From Schizochytrium sp. TIO01 (Eukaryota; Sar; Bigyra; Thraustochytrida; Thraustochytriidae), in NCBI GenBank assembly GCA_004764695.1, contig SMSO01000031.1:6877261-6941260 (forward strand): a stretch of DNA of 64,000 nt, written 5' to 3'. Each line of letters begins with the position of its first letter. Position 1 is the first letter of the stretch. Made by a program: the position numbers and the translations under genes. The notes under the pieces were generated by a model, which ran no database searches, was not told the origin of the DNA, and saw nothing but the letters and a program-made list of their open reading frames with translations. Below, piece by piece: positions 8,686-20,960 of this stretch.

Positions 8686-11589
8686 TCAAGAGGTTTTTTT
8701 CAGTAATGTGAGAGAAATCATTCCTTGCCCTAGTGCCACAGTCTTACGCTGACCTACAAGCGCAAATGTACGGCGAAATTTAGCGCGAACCCGCGCCCAG
8801 ACTGCGTCAGTTTCGTCCTGGAAATTTGCATTGCAGAGTTTATAGTGCATAACGACGCAAATGTCAACACGGGGAGCTGTGTGCAAATCAAGAGACTCTC
8901 CATCAACCCCAGATACTCCACCAGAGTCAGCAAGAGCTGAAGATGATAAAGGAAAATCGAGTTGGAGAGGTTCTGATGCTCTTCTTCTGTGTCGTAACTT
9001 TGAAAGAGACAATCTGAAGTCAGTATGTGAAGGGTTTTTTACAGGGGTACTGTGTGCCGATGATGCAGAAGATGTTTGACTCTCCAGAATATCTCTCTTC
9101 TTACTATCCGAAGAATTGCCTTCAATATCCAAACCCTCTAATGCTGCAGAATAGTCTCCATCAGATGACGTTTTACGATGTACGTTGAAAGCCGAGCTCG
9201 ACTGAGTTGTCGTAATTTGGTTCTGATTCTGTTCTTTTGACGCTGACGAAGGTTTCTCTTTTTGGTTACGCGACTGAGGCTGACTTATAGCTCTGTGACG
9301 TCTCACTGATGATCGACGTGATTTTTTTCCTTCAGTGTGCTGAGAAGATAGTGAAGAACGTCGTCCTGTCTGATCTTCAGGAGTTGGCGCTCGCTGAAGA
9401 CGAGGAGCGCTATAAACACGAATCCTAAGAGGTTGAGTGGGGACAGAAGTATCGGCTGCAACGAAGGAATACTCAGGACTTGCACAAAGAACAGAGACAG
9501 CGTCAAGAGTATTGCCTCCGGACTGTGTCCGATTGCACGTCATCAGCACTTGATGGGCAAGCTCTAATGCTTCGGCTTCTGTTAAGTCTACTTCAATTGA
9601 ATTTCGTTGAATCTCTCGTGCAATTGCACATATAATCGCACACACGGCTGGGCTAGCAAAGCTTCCACTGGAACCAGCGCTGCGTTTGCCAATCAACTCA
9701 GAATGACCTTCAAAGGTTTTGTCATTAATTACAATAGTGTCGCGTTGCATATCCTTTAAAATTTGCATCATTGTTGAGTCGTGCGCAATTCCTCCTCGAG
9801 GAAGTTTAAGCTTATCATGAACCCAAGCCACAGGTACATCGATACGCTTGGACCCTCGCACAGGCACCTCATCACCAATGTAGTCAACGAGAGAACTACC
9901 TCCAGGGCTAATACTGCCATTCTCGTCAGAATCAGGTTCCAGTTCGCAGATTAGTTGTGCTGCATTTAAATGATTAAGACCAAACACTTTCCCTAATGAT
10001 TCAAGGTATTCTTCTGGTGAGTGGGACTGAGAAACACGCATATGGAGCTCGTTTAGCCTTTTTACTTCAACAGCGCTTTCGTGCTCCATACGAGTTTCAA
10101 GATTGGCTGCATCTTCAATGACTCTCATCCAACGAATACGTTCATCTTCTGAACTTGCCGCCCAAATTCTGGCATCTGTGTTGCGGGTTTCGCTACCCTC
10201 TACCACAGAGGCTCCATACAAACGTGTACTCGCGCTTGCGTCTTGGCCAGACATTGGGTCTATGATTTCAAAGGCAAAACGCCCGTGCTTTTTCTCAATA
10301 GGTCTGCATCGCAATCCTGGGTGCAAACGCATGGTCTTGACGGGCTCTCTTTTATCTTTTGTATTCTTACCAAACAAAACTAAGGGGGAAGCCATAGACG
10401 AGGTTGAAGAAGGCAAGGAGGAAGAGCTCTCTTGCATTCCTGGGGCGGCACTACTGGTGAGATATGTCATAAGACCGGGTGAAACAACTACAAATTTGCT
10501 GCGAATATTAATGCCTTTGCCTTTACGAAGATGGCCATACATAATTGCTTCATTGCTAGCCGGGAGCTCAGGGTATTTGATCCGTAAGCTCTCGAGAACC
10601 TGCATTTCCCAATCGAGTTTCGCCTTGACGAGATCAAATACTGCATGTAAGAAAAACGATTGGTTACCATCAGCTTCTGAGAGAAACACACGAGCTGTAC
10701 TTTCGGGTGTTTGCACAAAGTTGCTGGAGTTAGCATGTTCACTGTCTGAAATAGGTGTGAATGGGCTTGATGGCGATGTGCCATAACTCGACGCATCATT
10801 GCCTTGATTTGCATGCAAGGACCGAGGCATGGGTCTTTGATCCTCGCTGCTTATCACAGAACTTGCGTCGGACTCTCGGTCTAAGTCCGCTGATAATCTG
10901 CTGCAGCCATCATCGTCAGCTTCGCTCGCGATGCTTAAGCGCCGCGATGACTTTGTCACGCGTCTGTTCCCCGGCTGCCGTGGAGTCATTAGAGAAGAAT
11001 CATTTCGCGTATATTCATCCGCGTGTTGTGGCCCATCCATGACTCCATCTTGATGCGAGTTTCTTCTTGCAGGGTTCGCAGACGAAGTTGATGTCAAGGA
11101 CGATGAAGAGGACGTTGACGAGGCTATCCTCACAGTCTGCTGAGGTACAACCGTGGATGAAGAACTCCTAAGCGATGCAATCGCTGACCGATGCCGCATA
11201 ACCTCCTGAGCAAGCTCGTTTGTGAGACTGCGTAGTTCGTCCTGAGCCACCGAAGTTGCATGCGGTGGCATCTCGCCCGAAGAGGTTACCTTGTCGGAAA
11301 CCCTTTCTTGTGGTAGCGACGGCGCCACTGAGATTGTAGAAGGCTTCAACCTCAGACCCGACGAGGTTGAAGACAAGAATGATTTTGATTCAGGTCTCCT
11401 GCCATTCTTTTTTAAAGATCGTGAAGTGCTGCTTCCGAGTTCCGGTTTAGATTTGCGGGCGTTGGCTGGGTTCGGGACCTCGCGCAGGCCGGGTCCACTT
11501 CGGTCCTGACCGTCGCCAAGTCCCAGTACAGCCTCACCAGCAGCGACGCCGCCCGACGAGACTCTGCCGACCCCATGTCCAGCTTGCAT
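8686..11589 (-). CDS. PH-domain protein with long serine-rich N-terminus
   Basis: This is a large protein of about 967 residues from the ATG at 11589. The open frame runs further upstream to about 11690 without an ATG, so a 5' exon or alternative start is possible. The first third is serine/proline/arginine-rich low complexity. A helical segment (FFLHAVFDLVKAKLDWEMQV) comes just before a region with the strand pattern of a pleckstrin-homology domain, from HLRKGKGINIRSKFVVVSPG to the closing helix SSEDERIRWMRVIEDAA, split by a serine-rich insert. This suggests phosphoinositide or membrane binding. The helix before it could be the end of a BAR-like unit, but this is weak. The rest includes a conserved-looking block (PRGGIAHDSTMMQILKD), a basic serine-rich stretch and a C-terminal strand-rich segment of about 70 residues. 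No catalytic motif was found. The PH assignment is inference from pattern. Confidence 0.7.
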   Translation of the reverse strand: MQAGHGVGRVSSGGVAAGEAVLGLGDGQDRSGPGLREVPNPANARKSKPELGSSTSRSLKKNGRRPESKSFLSSTSSGLRLKPSTISVAPSLPQERVSDKVTSSGEMPPHATSVAQDELRSLTNELAQEVMRHRSAIASLRSSSSTVVPQQTVRIASSTSSSSSLTSTSSANPARRNSHQDGVMDGPQHADEYTRNDSSLMTPRQPGNRRVTKSSRRLSIASEADDDGCSRLSADLDRESDASSVISSEDQRPMPRSLHANQGNDASSYGTSPSSPFTPISDSEHANSSNFVQTPESTARVFLSEADGNQSFFLHAVFDLVKAKLDWEMQVLESLRIKYPELPASNEAIMYGHLRKGKGINIRSKFVVVSPGLMTYLTSSAAPGMQESSSSLPSSTSSMASPLVLFGKNTKDKREPVKTMRLHPGLRCRPIEKKHGRFAFEIIDPMSGQDASASTRLYGASVVEGSETRNTDARIWAASSEDERIRWMRVIEDAANLETRMEHESAVEVKRLNELHMRVSQSHSPEEYLESLGKVFGLNHLNAAQLICELEPDSDENGSISPGGSSLVDYIGDEVPVRGSKRIDVPVAWVHDKLKLPRGGIAHDSTMMQILKDMQRDTIVINDKTFEGHSELIGKRSAGSSGSFASPAVCAIICAIAREIQRNSIEVDLTEAEALELAHQVLMTCNRTQSGGNTLDAVSVLCASPEYSFVAADTSVPTQPLRIRVYSAPRLQRAPTPEDQTGRRSSLSSQHTEGKKSRRSSVRRHRAISQPQSRNQKEKPSSASKEQNQNQITTTQSSSAFNVHRKTSSDGDYSAALEGLDIEGNSSDSKKRDILESQTSSASSAHSTPVKNPSHTDFRLSLSKLRHRRRASEPLQLDFPLSSSALADSGGVSGVDGESLDLHTAPRVDICVVMHYKLCNANFQDETDAVWARVRAKFRRTFALVGQRKTVALGQGMISLTLLKKTS

Positions 11590-13159
11590 CGCGCTAGATG
11601 CCAGCTTCGCACAAGTAGGAAATTCAGGCTTTGGCGCGCCGTTTGGTCTCGACGCCTCCACTTCTACAATGTCGCCTCTGCTCCAAATTGGGACTCAACG
11701 CACTAAAAAGCACTAAAAAGGCAGAAATATTTATTTTTAATTAATTAAAAAATGAAAATGAAAATGAAAACAGGAAGAATGAACAAAAAGAAATAGTACC
11801 TGCTAGATACGCCTACCAGGTACCTACTACCGCACGACCGTGAAAGACCTTGAGCCTGGTGTCAGCCTTGGGCGTGGTACCGCTTATCGCTGTGGTACGT
11901 AAAGAGGAGAAATAAAATAGCACTATCATGTGAAAGAAAGGGAGAAATTAACCACCCCGCCACAACTTGGCCTCGCCGGCGACAGTGGACGAATGAATGA
12001 ATATGTAAATGCAGTATGAATTTATGAGGCTGATGTAAAGTAGAATTCATATTTGTGTGAGCTAGCTAAGAGTGGGCCGGTCATACAGCGAAAGAGACAC
12101 ATTTCATCTGAACGTGCTGGCGACCTGGCTCTCAGGTCGCGAATTGAGCGCTTTTGCTATATCGGTATAGAGGTTTTGGGGTTGAGTGTGTCAGTTTATG
12201 AGTTTGGGTATCACCTAAGTAGCAGGTTCTAACTCTTGGTTGGTGCTACCTAGTTACTGCCGAATAGAAGCTCGTCCTATCTCGTCGAGCGTTCAACTTG
12301 TGTTGTAATGTTCTAGGGGTGTCGGAGCGGGCTAATTCTAGGATAGTTTTGGCGAACATAGGAAAGACGTACCAGGTGCGAATAGCTAGGTGCTCTTATT
12401 TTGTTATCTTCTATTCCCTCGTGGTTTTGATGAAGACGCAAAATAAGACTTATCCGCTGATAGTAGATATTGAGCCTGAACATAGCTCACAATGTAATCA
12501 TTTCAAATAGGATGAGCTTGGGCTGAAAGGAATGCTTTCAATTTCTATGGCGCTAAATGAAGAGAGGTTTGTTTGGGGTTCTCTGGGAAGTCTAGGCTGG
12601 TGTGTGACGAGCGGAAACAAAAATAACTCGAATAAATTAGGCCTAGTTGGTAGTTCTTAGACTTTACAAGGGGAAAAGTAAAAGTGGAAGAGCTTCTTTT
12701 CAGTCCTTTTGGAGTAATGTAAAATGCAAAGTGCCAAGAAGCAAAGGTCAGTGGTAGGTGTAGAGCAATGGAGTGGGATTGGGACACTCTTACTGTCAGT
12801 CGAAGCTTGCGTTTCAAGAGGCATCCAGTGGCAACAATGGGCGCCGGTTCAGGGGCAGTTGAAATCGAAATAGGTGCCAGGGACGCTACGATTGGGAGTA
12901 AGCCATCGCAAAAATGTAAATGGCAGCTTGATAAACTACTCCGAAAGTACAGTGGGAACATTTTTGCAATACAAATGATTTCAACAATCTAGAAGTATTA
13001 GTGTATAACGTTTTGCATCATAGTGGGACACGATTTATCATGCAGTGAAGAAACATACGGTGCCCGGGAGGTGCTACGCAGTACCCGCGTACGCATGAAG
13101 GATAGCGAGGGAGGGGTCAGTGCTCAAGTGAAACAAGTAGCAAAGTTAAAGTCACGCAT
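11590..13159. other. intergenic region, no supported gene
   Basis: It holds AT-rich sequence around 11725-11775 with GAAAAT repeats, and several ACCAGGTACCTAC-type motifs near 11795-11825. Small frames on both strands have no recognisable content. Confidence 0.5.
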
Positions 13160-14002
13160 TTAGTCACGGTTTGCAAGTTCGACGAGCATCTCCCAAGGCT
13201 TTCCAATAACGTAGCCTTGGACTGGCGCAGGGTTTGTTAAGAGAGCTGAAATCACCTCTTCGATTTTGGCTGTGCTGGTCTGTGTCACATCAAGAAGATT
13301 GCAACCGATTTCCACAACTCCATCAGCATGCGCCAAACCAACCGCCTGGACTGCAGGGAGTGCATGCTTGCTTTTGCTGCGAGAGCGAATTGAATTAGCA
13401 ATGCGCTTGGCCTCGGCAAGAGTCGTGTTCGCAGGCAACGGCACGTTAAAGTTCGTGACCCATCGTGCAGCACCAACGCAAGTCATACCTAGTTCAGGGG
13501 AGTACAGATCAGGTCCAAAGAGCGAGACGTTTTCAAGTTCTGCAGTGCGGTCTTTGGCAGGGTCTAGAGGGCCTGCAAGTGCACCATCCGTAAAGTAAGG
13601 TGTATGACGGCGAAGCTCGGCAAGGGGAGTTGCCCGCGAGTATGCTGCTGTTTTGAGACCAGGGTTTGCTGCAGCAATTCGCTCTGCAAGACCTCGTGCG
13701 GCGTCTTCGACCTCGCCAAGCTGCTCGATCTGAATGGGTGCAAGCAGCACATGATCAGCGACGCCAATGCGCGGATGCTGTGCTACATGGTTTTTGAGGC
13801 TGAGATTCTGCACAGAGTGGCTTACAATGTCCTGAGCAGCTTGCATGACTTTGTTTATCTCTCCAGCAAGAGTCAGAGAAGACCTTCCATACGCCTTGTC
13901 TGAGAATACATTCACGCAGAGCTTGCCACCGGCCTTGGTGACCTCATCAAGGAATCGTCCTGGGACGCCACTCGACACGTACACATTAGAAAGCACCCGC
14001 AT
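13160..14002 (-). CDS. formiminotransferase N-terminal subdomain protein (FTCDNL1-like)
   Basis: This 280-residue protein is homologous to the N-terminal subdomain of formimidoyltransferase-cyclodeaminase and to the stand-alone vertebrate protein FTCDNL1. The family block HPRIGVADHVLLAPI is clear, as are SNVYVSSG at the start, ELENVSLFGPDLYSPE and WVTNFNVPLPANT. In full-length FTCD this half carries the active-site histidine of formyl/formimino transfer from formiminoglutamate to tetrahydrofolate. Whether the isolated protein is catalytic is unknown. The first ATG is at 14002-14000. A GTG two codons upstream is a less likely start. No presequence is obvious, so a cytosolic site is plausible. 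Confidence 0.88.
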   Translation of the reverse strand: MRVLSNVYVSSGVPGRFLDEVTKAGGKLCVNVFSDKAYGRSSLTLAGEINKVMQAAQDIVSHSVQNLSLKNHVAQHPRIGVADHVLLAPIQIEQLGEVEDAARGLAERIAAANPGLKTAAYSRATPLAELRRHTPYFTDGALAGPLDPAKDRTAELENVSLFGPDLYSPELGMTCVGAARWVTNFNVPLPANTTLAEAKRIANSIRSRSKSKHALPAVQAVGLAHADGVVEIGCNLLDVTQTSTAKIEEVISALLTNPAPVQGYVIGKPWEMLVELANRD

Positions 14003-15379
14003 GGTCACGAACTATCTATCTAAACTACAGTCTATCAGCAGGTTTCCAAGACCCGCCTCTAAATCTGATGATTATCCTTGCACCGAGCGCTTGCAGAAAT
14101 CCTCTGCAGAGATTTTCCTTTGGATTCTGAGCAGCGGTCCTCGTCTGCTGTAGTACTACAAGCTTTGTCTTCGCGTTGTCTGCGAAACCCATTTTCATTT
14201 TGTGTAAAACCCATTTTTACTCTGCCTCCTCCCGGAATTCCGCCTTTTAAAACTCAGGTGCACACCTTCCTCGATGCCTCGCTCTGGAGAGTTCATAGAC
14301 TAAAATATTGATGCATTTTATTTTTACAGAGCCCCCAATTCGAATGTGGTGATAAATACTACTTGTTTTGCACTTTTTATTTTAGACGGGAAGTTCTTGA
14401 TTGCCTTTTCGGTTTCAATTTTGGTTTTGAGTCCCTTTCTAGAGAGAGCAAACAAATAAATACATTAAAGTTAAAAAAATCTGAATTTGCTAAAAAGCTC
14501 TTGGCTCGGGTAACCTGAAATTTGCTCGTTGTGTTCGACAGATGCTCTTCTATTGCAATATATATAGCTCTATGATAGAGGTGTTTTGTTTTCTCAGCCA
14601 AGCTTGTGTTAGTGTCTCATATTTTAAATACTGACGATTTGATTTGCGAAACACATCGATGAGCAAACACCCTAACCTATCAATACCTCTTTTTAAATAG
14701 TTATAGCAAACATAGTCCGCAATAATATTATTTCTTTGAAAGCGAAGGGTCCAATCCTATTCTCTAGCGAAACCTTTTGGATGCGGTCTGCTCTAAACTC
14801 TTGCGTACGATCTTCTCGTAAAATCCCATTCTTTGATACGTCTAATTCAAAGATAAATAAGAGCTACGAGTCCTACCAACTAGCTAGTCCTACCAGGTAC
14901 CGTTCTCTTCCGACTAACCTAACCACCACCTCAACAAAAAAAATTGATTACAGCCTCCAAGTTGAATTCAATCAAATCTTTCTATACTGCTCCTCTGCCA
15001 CAAGCGCGAGACCATCAAGCAGTGAAAGAGCCCCTTGCAAGAATAAAGCTTGGTCGGTAGCAATTTCCATTGAGTGCAAATGGATATTTATTTTCTGATG
15101 TCAAACGAAGTCGTTGGCCATTCTCACCTGCCTCCGTTCTTTTCCATGGGATTGACAGTCATTTCTCACTGTTTCTAAAGTATGATTGAAAACATGAACA
15201 CGATTCAGAAATTTTAAAATATATTGATTCATAATTCGTCATCGGAGGGGCCATCAAAACCGATTTCGAGAGCGAAGTGGATTGAGCGTTGCGGCAGAGG
15301 CAGCGGGTCTCGGCCTGGCTCTGTGTCTGGGTGGAGATTGCTGGGGAGGTTCTGCTTCGCTGGGAAGAACTACTAGAAT
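14003..15379. other. divergent intergenic region, no supported gene
   Basis: This is the upstream region shared by the FTCDNL1-like and PHD-SET genes. It has AT-rich tracts around 14300-14720 and TCCTACCA motifs near 14872-14900. No coding region is supported. Confidence 0.5.
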
Positions 15380-18300
15380 ATGGCGGGTGGCAAGCGGTCT
15401 TCTGCGGCGCAGGGGTCTGCCACGGCGGAGGGTAGCGCCGCCCTGGAGGACGTACTACCTTCGGGTGCAGCATTCTGCGCTGTGTGTATGAGACCAGGCA
15501 TTGGTGGCGCTGCAAAAAGGTTTGAAGAGCGCGAACGCGTACTAGTGTGCACCAGCTGTGGCCATGGGGCTCATGCACGGTGCTTGGGACTCGTTTCGAA
15601 AACCCCACAAACTTCGAACGTAAACTCCGATGACGATGCTGCCAAGACATTCTGCTGCGATTCATGTGTGGCGCTCACTGGTGGCGGGGATAAGCCACGT
15701 AGGCTTGCAAAGGTCAAGCTCCAACGCTCCTGCCCACTCTGCCGCAGCGGTCTGCAGGGCGGCTTCATGGCAACGGCGGTACCTGCCGGGAATGTCGGAG
15801 CCGACGTCAAGAACAACAATGGTGAAGGTGACAAAAACGGTTCTGATGTGATGTTCGACGATGAAGACCTCGTATGGGTACATGTGAGCTGTGCCCAAGC
15901 TAATGATGCTGTTAAAATAGATAAGGGGCGACGAAGGGCGGATATTTCTGGGATTCCCCTCGACCGAACAGAACTCATGTGCGAGCTGTGTGGCAAGGGT
16001 GACACGCTTGGATGTATTACATGTGAATGCAAAAAAGCGGCATTTCATCCGACATGTGCTCTTGTGCTAGGGGCACAAAACGGCTATGAAGCTGACAAGT
16101 GTCCAAGCTGTGCAAGACACGCTGCCGTTCTGAACCAAAGAAAACCATTTGTCGAGGCCTTGGAGAAATTTGAGGTCATCTCGACAACAGAGAGAGAGTT
16201 TCTGACAAATGTAATCAATGATGGCAAGTGTGATCGCTCGCCGTTTCAATCTGCCTTGATGAGGCTTAAAGCAATTGATCGCGTTGCCGACAAGACCTTT
16301 CTCACGGTCATGCGCGATCTAGTCACATTTCCTGGAGAGAGGTCGAAGGAAGAAAAGGTCGCCTTTTGCAGCCGAGTATCAGCGCATCACAAGTACCGGC
16401 AAAACGCCGGCTGCAGCTGTTAAACTATTTAACCAGATCATACCAGACGAAGACGAAGGTCGTATTATGGCTGAAGTTGCCGCTGCAACTTTGCAGTGTA
16501 ACATGGCATCAGCACGTCGCAACCGCCCTCGGTTTCCAGGATTTAAGGACTCGCCCGTGCTCTATTTCGATGTTGAATGTTTTGCGAATGAGGCTAAGAA
16601 CGTGTTTGAGCTTTCGCCAGACTCAGAGAGGTTGACTGTTCAGTTGATAGTACGTACGGCTGCTAGGCAAATTGAAGAGCTGTTGCTTTCTAAAATCTTT
16701 GTGGTTGGTGTTGCTGAGCGGGCTCGTACTTTACTGGCTAGTAGCGGAGCCTTAGACACTTTTGATGAGGCTTCGTCTGGAAGCACTCCTAAACGTGCAG
16801 CCAGCAAAAAAAGACGTAAAAGCGCAACTAACAGTGGCCGAAAAAATGGAGTGGCTGCTTCAGCCGACGAAAATGGTGACGATGATTCCAACATCAAAGA
16901 TGAGGATGACATCAGTCTTTTCAAACTCGAGGGTTATGAGGTCCGCATGACCAATCAAACGGCATATGGTGTCTTTTCCCGGATCGGCAAGGAGCTCGAG
17001 CACAATGCAACTGTAGAGCCTTATTTGAACGGTAAATGGAACAAAGCGCCATACCCACGCCGCCCATACGAAGAGATTTCAGAGTATGCACCAACTCCTG
17101 GACTAAGTGCTAGTGAGCAACAAGAAGTCCTTGGTATCCTTGAAACTACCAAGCGTCCTGAGTGCGACCAATCAGATCTTTGCGCGAAAGTTGTACCTTT
17201 TGATCTTGCGAGAAACTGCTTCGAAACATCCGCACGCTGTATGTCTCGTCGGGTTGGATGCCCTCGTACAGCGGTTGGTTCCCACCAGCCTTTGAAGATG
17301 GGACAGCAGGTACAGGTTACCGACATGTGGGGTCTCGATTGTTATACACGCCGCAACGTACAGACGGTACTTCGAATGGCTGCTGGTTTCGAGACCGAGC
17401 AGCTTCAACGAAACTTCTTACAGAGGATTCTTCTTCCCGCTATTGATGCCCAACCTTCGCACAGAGCGCATAATTTAGTTAATGCCATGCGTTCGATTCT
17501 GCACGCTGTTGGCAAGGAGCCAAGCAACACTCCCAATGACGGGGCGACCTCCTCATCAACAACACAGGAGTCTCGTCCCCCCGTTCCTTTAGATGATATC
17601 CCAACCTTTGAATCCGACTACACCCCAGATGACCGACCAGAAGTGTCCTCAAAGGTTGCCCAAATTGTTACAAAGGCAATTGCTACCACGTCTGATCTTA
17701 CAATCGGCCGCGTGCGAAGTGGTGCAATTTGTCTTCTGTTCGCTGTGCGTAATTGGGGCCTGAACGCTTTTCGCGTACACCCAAAGGGTGTGGGCGTGCA
17801 GTGCATTAAAGATGGTGGTTTGCCATCGGGCACCTTTGTTACGGAATACCTTGGTGAACTATTTGCCCCATGGCGTTGGTTTGAGAAACAGGACGCTATC
17901 AAGAATGCACAGAAAAAATGCCGGTTTAAGCCAATTCTCCCTGATTTCTATAACATTATGATGGAACGTCATGAAGATGACGAGGAAGGCTACGATGTCG
18001 CTTATATTGACCCTATCGTACGTGGTAATTATGCGTCTCGCCTTAGCCACAGTTGCGAGCCCAACTGTGCTACAGTTGTCATGGTTGTTGATGGTCATTA
18101 TGTAGTGACTGTTTATACTTTGCGCGATATAGGTTTTGGAGAAGAGCTCACCTTTGATTATTCGTCTGTTACTGAGGATGAAAATGAGTTCAAAGCTGCA
18201 ACCTGCTTATGCGGTTCTTTGGGTTGTCGTGGCTCATTTCTTTATTATGCTGGTGTTGGTGCATTCGCCCAAGTTCTTGCTGACGAGCAGACGTTCTTGC

Positions 18301-20327
18301 ATCGTAATGCCTTAGTGTATCAAGCGTGCGCCGATCCTGTTCTGAAACCAGAGGATGAGTCCCGTTTGGCTCGCTCTGGTATTAAAAAGGCTGCGCTGCG
18401 TGATAGTCCTAGCTGGCTCGCGAAATGGACTTCGCTTGTTCTCGCCTATGCTGAACGCGAACGTGATGAGCTAGCTCATCGGTTATGTTTGACAACCTTC
18501 CGGGATCGCCTCACCTACACTGACCAGCAGGCTCGCTTACAAGCTGCTGGTGTACTGGAAAATCGCGTTCAAAATGTGGTTATCACTTTGAATAAGCTTC
18601 GCCATTTCTTCACTGCAGAACGTGCAACGGGTAGCTCATCTCGTGATTCTGTTGGCATCGGGAGTATGCCGTTATCTGAAATTCCTTCCCCAGTACGCAA
18701 GTTGACTCCAGAGGAATTGGTAGATATTCTCTGGGCATGGGATGATTCTCATGCACAGGTTGCCATCAACGGTTTCCTGCGCTTACCTGTTGCGAAGGAT
18801 AAACGTTATAGTTCACAGGTGGCGCAAGTAACAACCATGCAGAAAAAGCTAGCTTCTGGGTCGGTAACAAACTATGATCAAGTCCGAGGATGCCTCCTAG
18901 AACTGCGCAATGTTTTTTGGAGTGTGCCAGTTTGCCAATGTACTTCGGCAGGAGATCTTCTCACTTGGATTTTGCACACGAAACACTTTTTTACGGCAGT
19001 TACTTACCCAGGTATGCGTTCTACAAAGATTGTTGTTCGGAATGTGGATATTGGCCGAGACGGAAGTGTTGTTGGGTCCACGCAACCCAACAAATCATTA
19101 ACTAAATCTCCTGCCAAGTCTCCAGCAGCGGTCGAAGCTGCTATTACTGCCAAAGCAGCAAAGGAGCAGACACAAGTTCGTTGCAAACGTGTGAAACGAA
19201 GCAGCAAGAGTGGCCAACCCGCTTCAGTGGAAGGCGAAGACTCCTTGTGGATGGCTGTAGCACCAGAGACTATCACTGCACCAACCGCTGCTGTTGCTAG
19301 TCCACCAGAACACAAGCTTGGCTTTGAACCTTCACATCGAACGCCTGGACCTTTGTTGCTACCATACTGGTACGGCGTCGAGAGAAATGGTACCGTTGTA
19401 TTATCTGCTGCAGAATCTGATAATTTCACCTCTATATCTTTCGAAATCGATGCAGGCAAACCATACTTGCGTTCGCTTAAACTTGCCGCTGAGGACCTGA
19501 AAGAGTCAGCAACTGCTCAAAAGTATTTTGTATTGACCATCCCAATGCCAGGATGTATTCCTGTCTACATTTATCGGCCTATGCTTGCTGGACCTATACC
19601 CGGGGCAAGCTTAAGCCCTGTGGAAGAAAACGCAAAGGTGATGATGTCTACTACTCGCTTAGTAGTCGACTCGCCAATTCGTCCTAATCCGGTTGATGGC
19701 ATTCGTTGGGAAAATATTGGTCTTGTCTATGCCTTCGATGTCCCCTTACCTGGCACAGACCAGTTTTCAGCGCTGGATCAAGAAGGCTGTTTGATCACTC
19801 TTTACGCATTTTCAGAAGAGACCTTTTCCAATCGAGTACGCTTCCTGCAACCAGGCGAAACTTTCCATAATAAGGCGAGTTCGCCGCAAACCACAGCCAT
19901 CCCTAAGGCGATTGACCCATTGGAGGCAGTCCTAGAAGAAGAGAAAAAGTACCAATCTGGTTATATCTGGGGGCAGATGTCAGGTTGGTTTAAACAAACT
20001 GTAGCGTCGCCAGATGCTAGTTTGTCTGCAGAACGTCGTGGTACACTTTCGTTGCCCGACATGCAGTGCTGTTTTAGTGCAACGTCTTATAAAGATCGTC
20101 AGGCTATTGTTGATCGTGTTTCAAAGCAACCAGAGGCGATGTGGCCTACAGGTTCACACTGGTCATTTAAGAACAAACGGAAAATATATGGGTCTCCATG
20201 GCTTGATGATATTGTTGAGCCAGAACTGCACCATACTGATGCAATTTTGCAAGCTATGGAATTTCATATGCAGCACAAGGTGCCGCCACCTCCATCAGCG
20301 TTTAACAAGGATGCAGCGATGGCGTGA
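15380..20327 (+). CDS. PHD-SET histone lysine methyltransferase, ATXR3/SDG2-like (one frameshift)
   Basis: This is a probable nuclear chromatin methyltransferase of about 1,648 residues once two frames are joined. The first frame (15380-16423) carries a PHD-type zinc finger (AFCAVC, LVCTSCGHGAH, CPLC) and an extended PHD (VHVSCAQ, MCELCGKGDTLGC, FHPTCALVLG). It stops at TAA 16421-16423. The plus-one frame is open from 16323 and runs to 20327. Removing one A from 16401-16404 gives KYRQTPAAAVKLF across the join. The SET domain is at about residues 795-950: TEYLGELF, NYASRLSHSCEPNC (the AdoMet-pocket motif, with Ser where Asn is usual), GEELTFDYS and post-SET CLCGSLGCRGS. The long C-terminal part with TYPGMRS and WYGVERNG blocks resembles plant ATXR3, an H3K4 methyltransferase. 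Substrate is inferred from that resemblance only. Confidence 0.85.
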
Positions 20328-20960
20328 AGTACTTTGCAGAATGCATCGGCGGCAGAATTTCACTGAAGCACACCGACTGCATTTTTAAGCTCAAAGTTGT
20401 TCGGCATTTCTTTTCCTTTCACATTAGCATAGAGCATTCTTAAAAGTCAGATTATCCTTCATAAAACCAATTCAATATCTTTCTACATACTTACATATTT
20501 TCCCTGTCAACTCTGACTTGAACAAGCGGTTTTCTCCATCCCCATTTGATAAATGGAACGTGCGGATTTAAAAACAGCACCAGATTGCTTTGAGCACAGA
20601 ACTAACGGATGTCTTGACTCATTAAGCTTTTCATGTTTTCTTATCTGCGGAGAGCACGCAATATCCTCTTTGCGCCGTTATATATATATATGTATGCTGC
20701 TGTATGGAAGAACGACTAGAGTTTGCAGCATCTATGAAAGGTAATCTGAGGAAAATAAAAGATTGTATTGTTCAATGAAAATATGAGTTATTTTATAATT
20801 TCTATCTCTATGTCAGACACTTGGAAGTGGAATATAAGCATGCCAACAAAAGCGAACATAAGTCGAATGTCGAGTAAAGTTCGTCAGTATTCCACCAGGG
20901 GTTTACAACGTCAATGCAGTGAAAAATGTTCTTCATCTAACAGCAATTGGTAAAAGACAC
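20328..20960. other. convergent 3' intergenic region
   Basis: This separates the 3' ends of the PHD-SET gene and the ATP synthase alpha-like gene. It is AT-rich with a short TA repeat near 20681-20692. No gene is seen. Confidence 0.5.
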
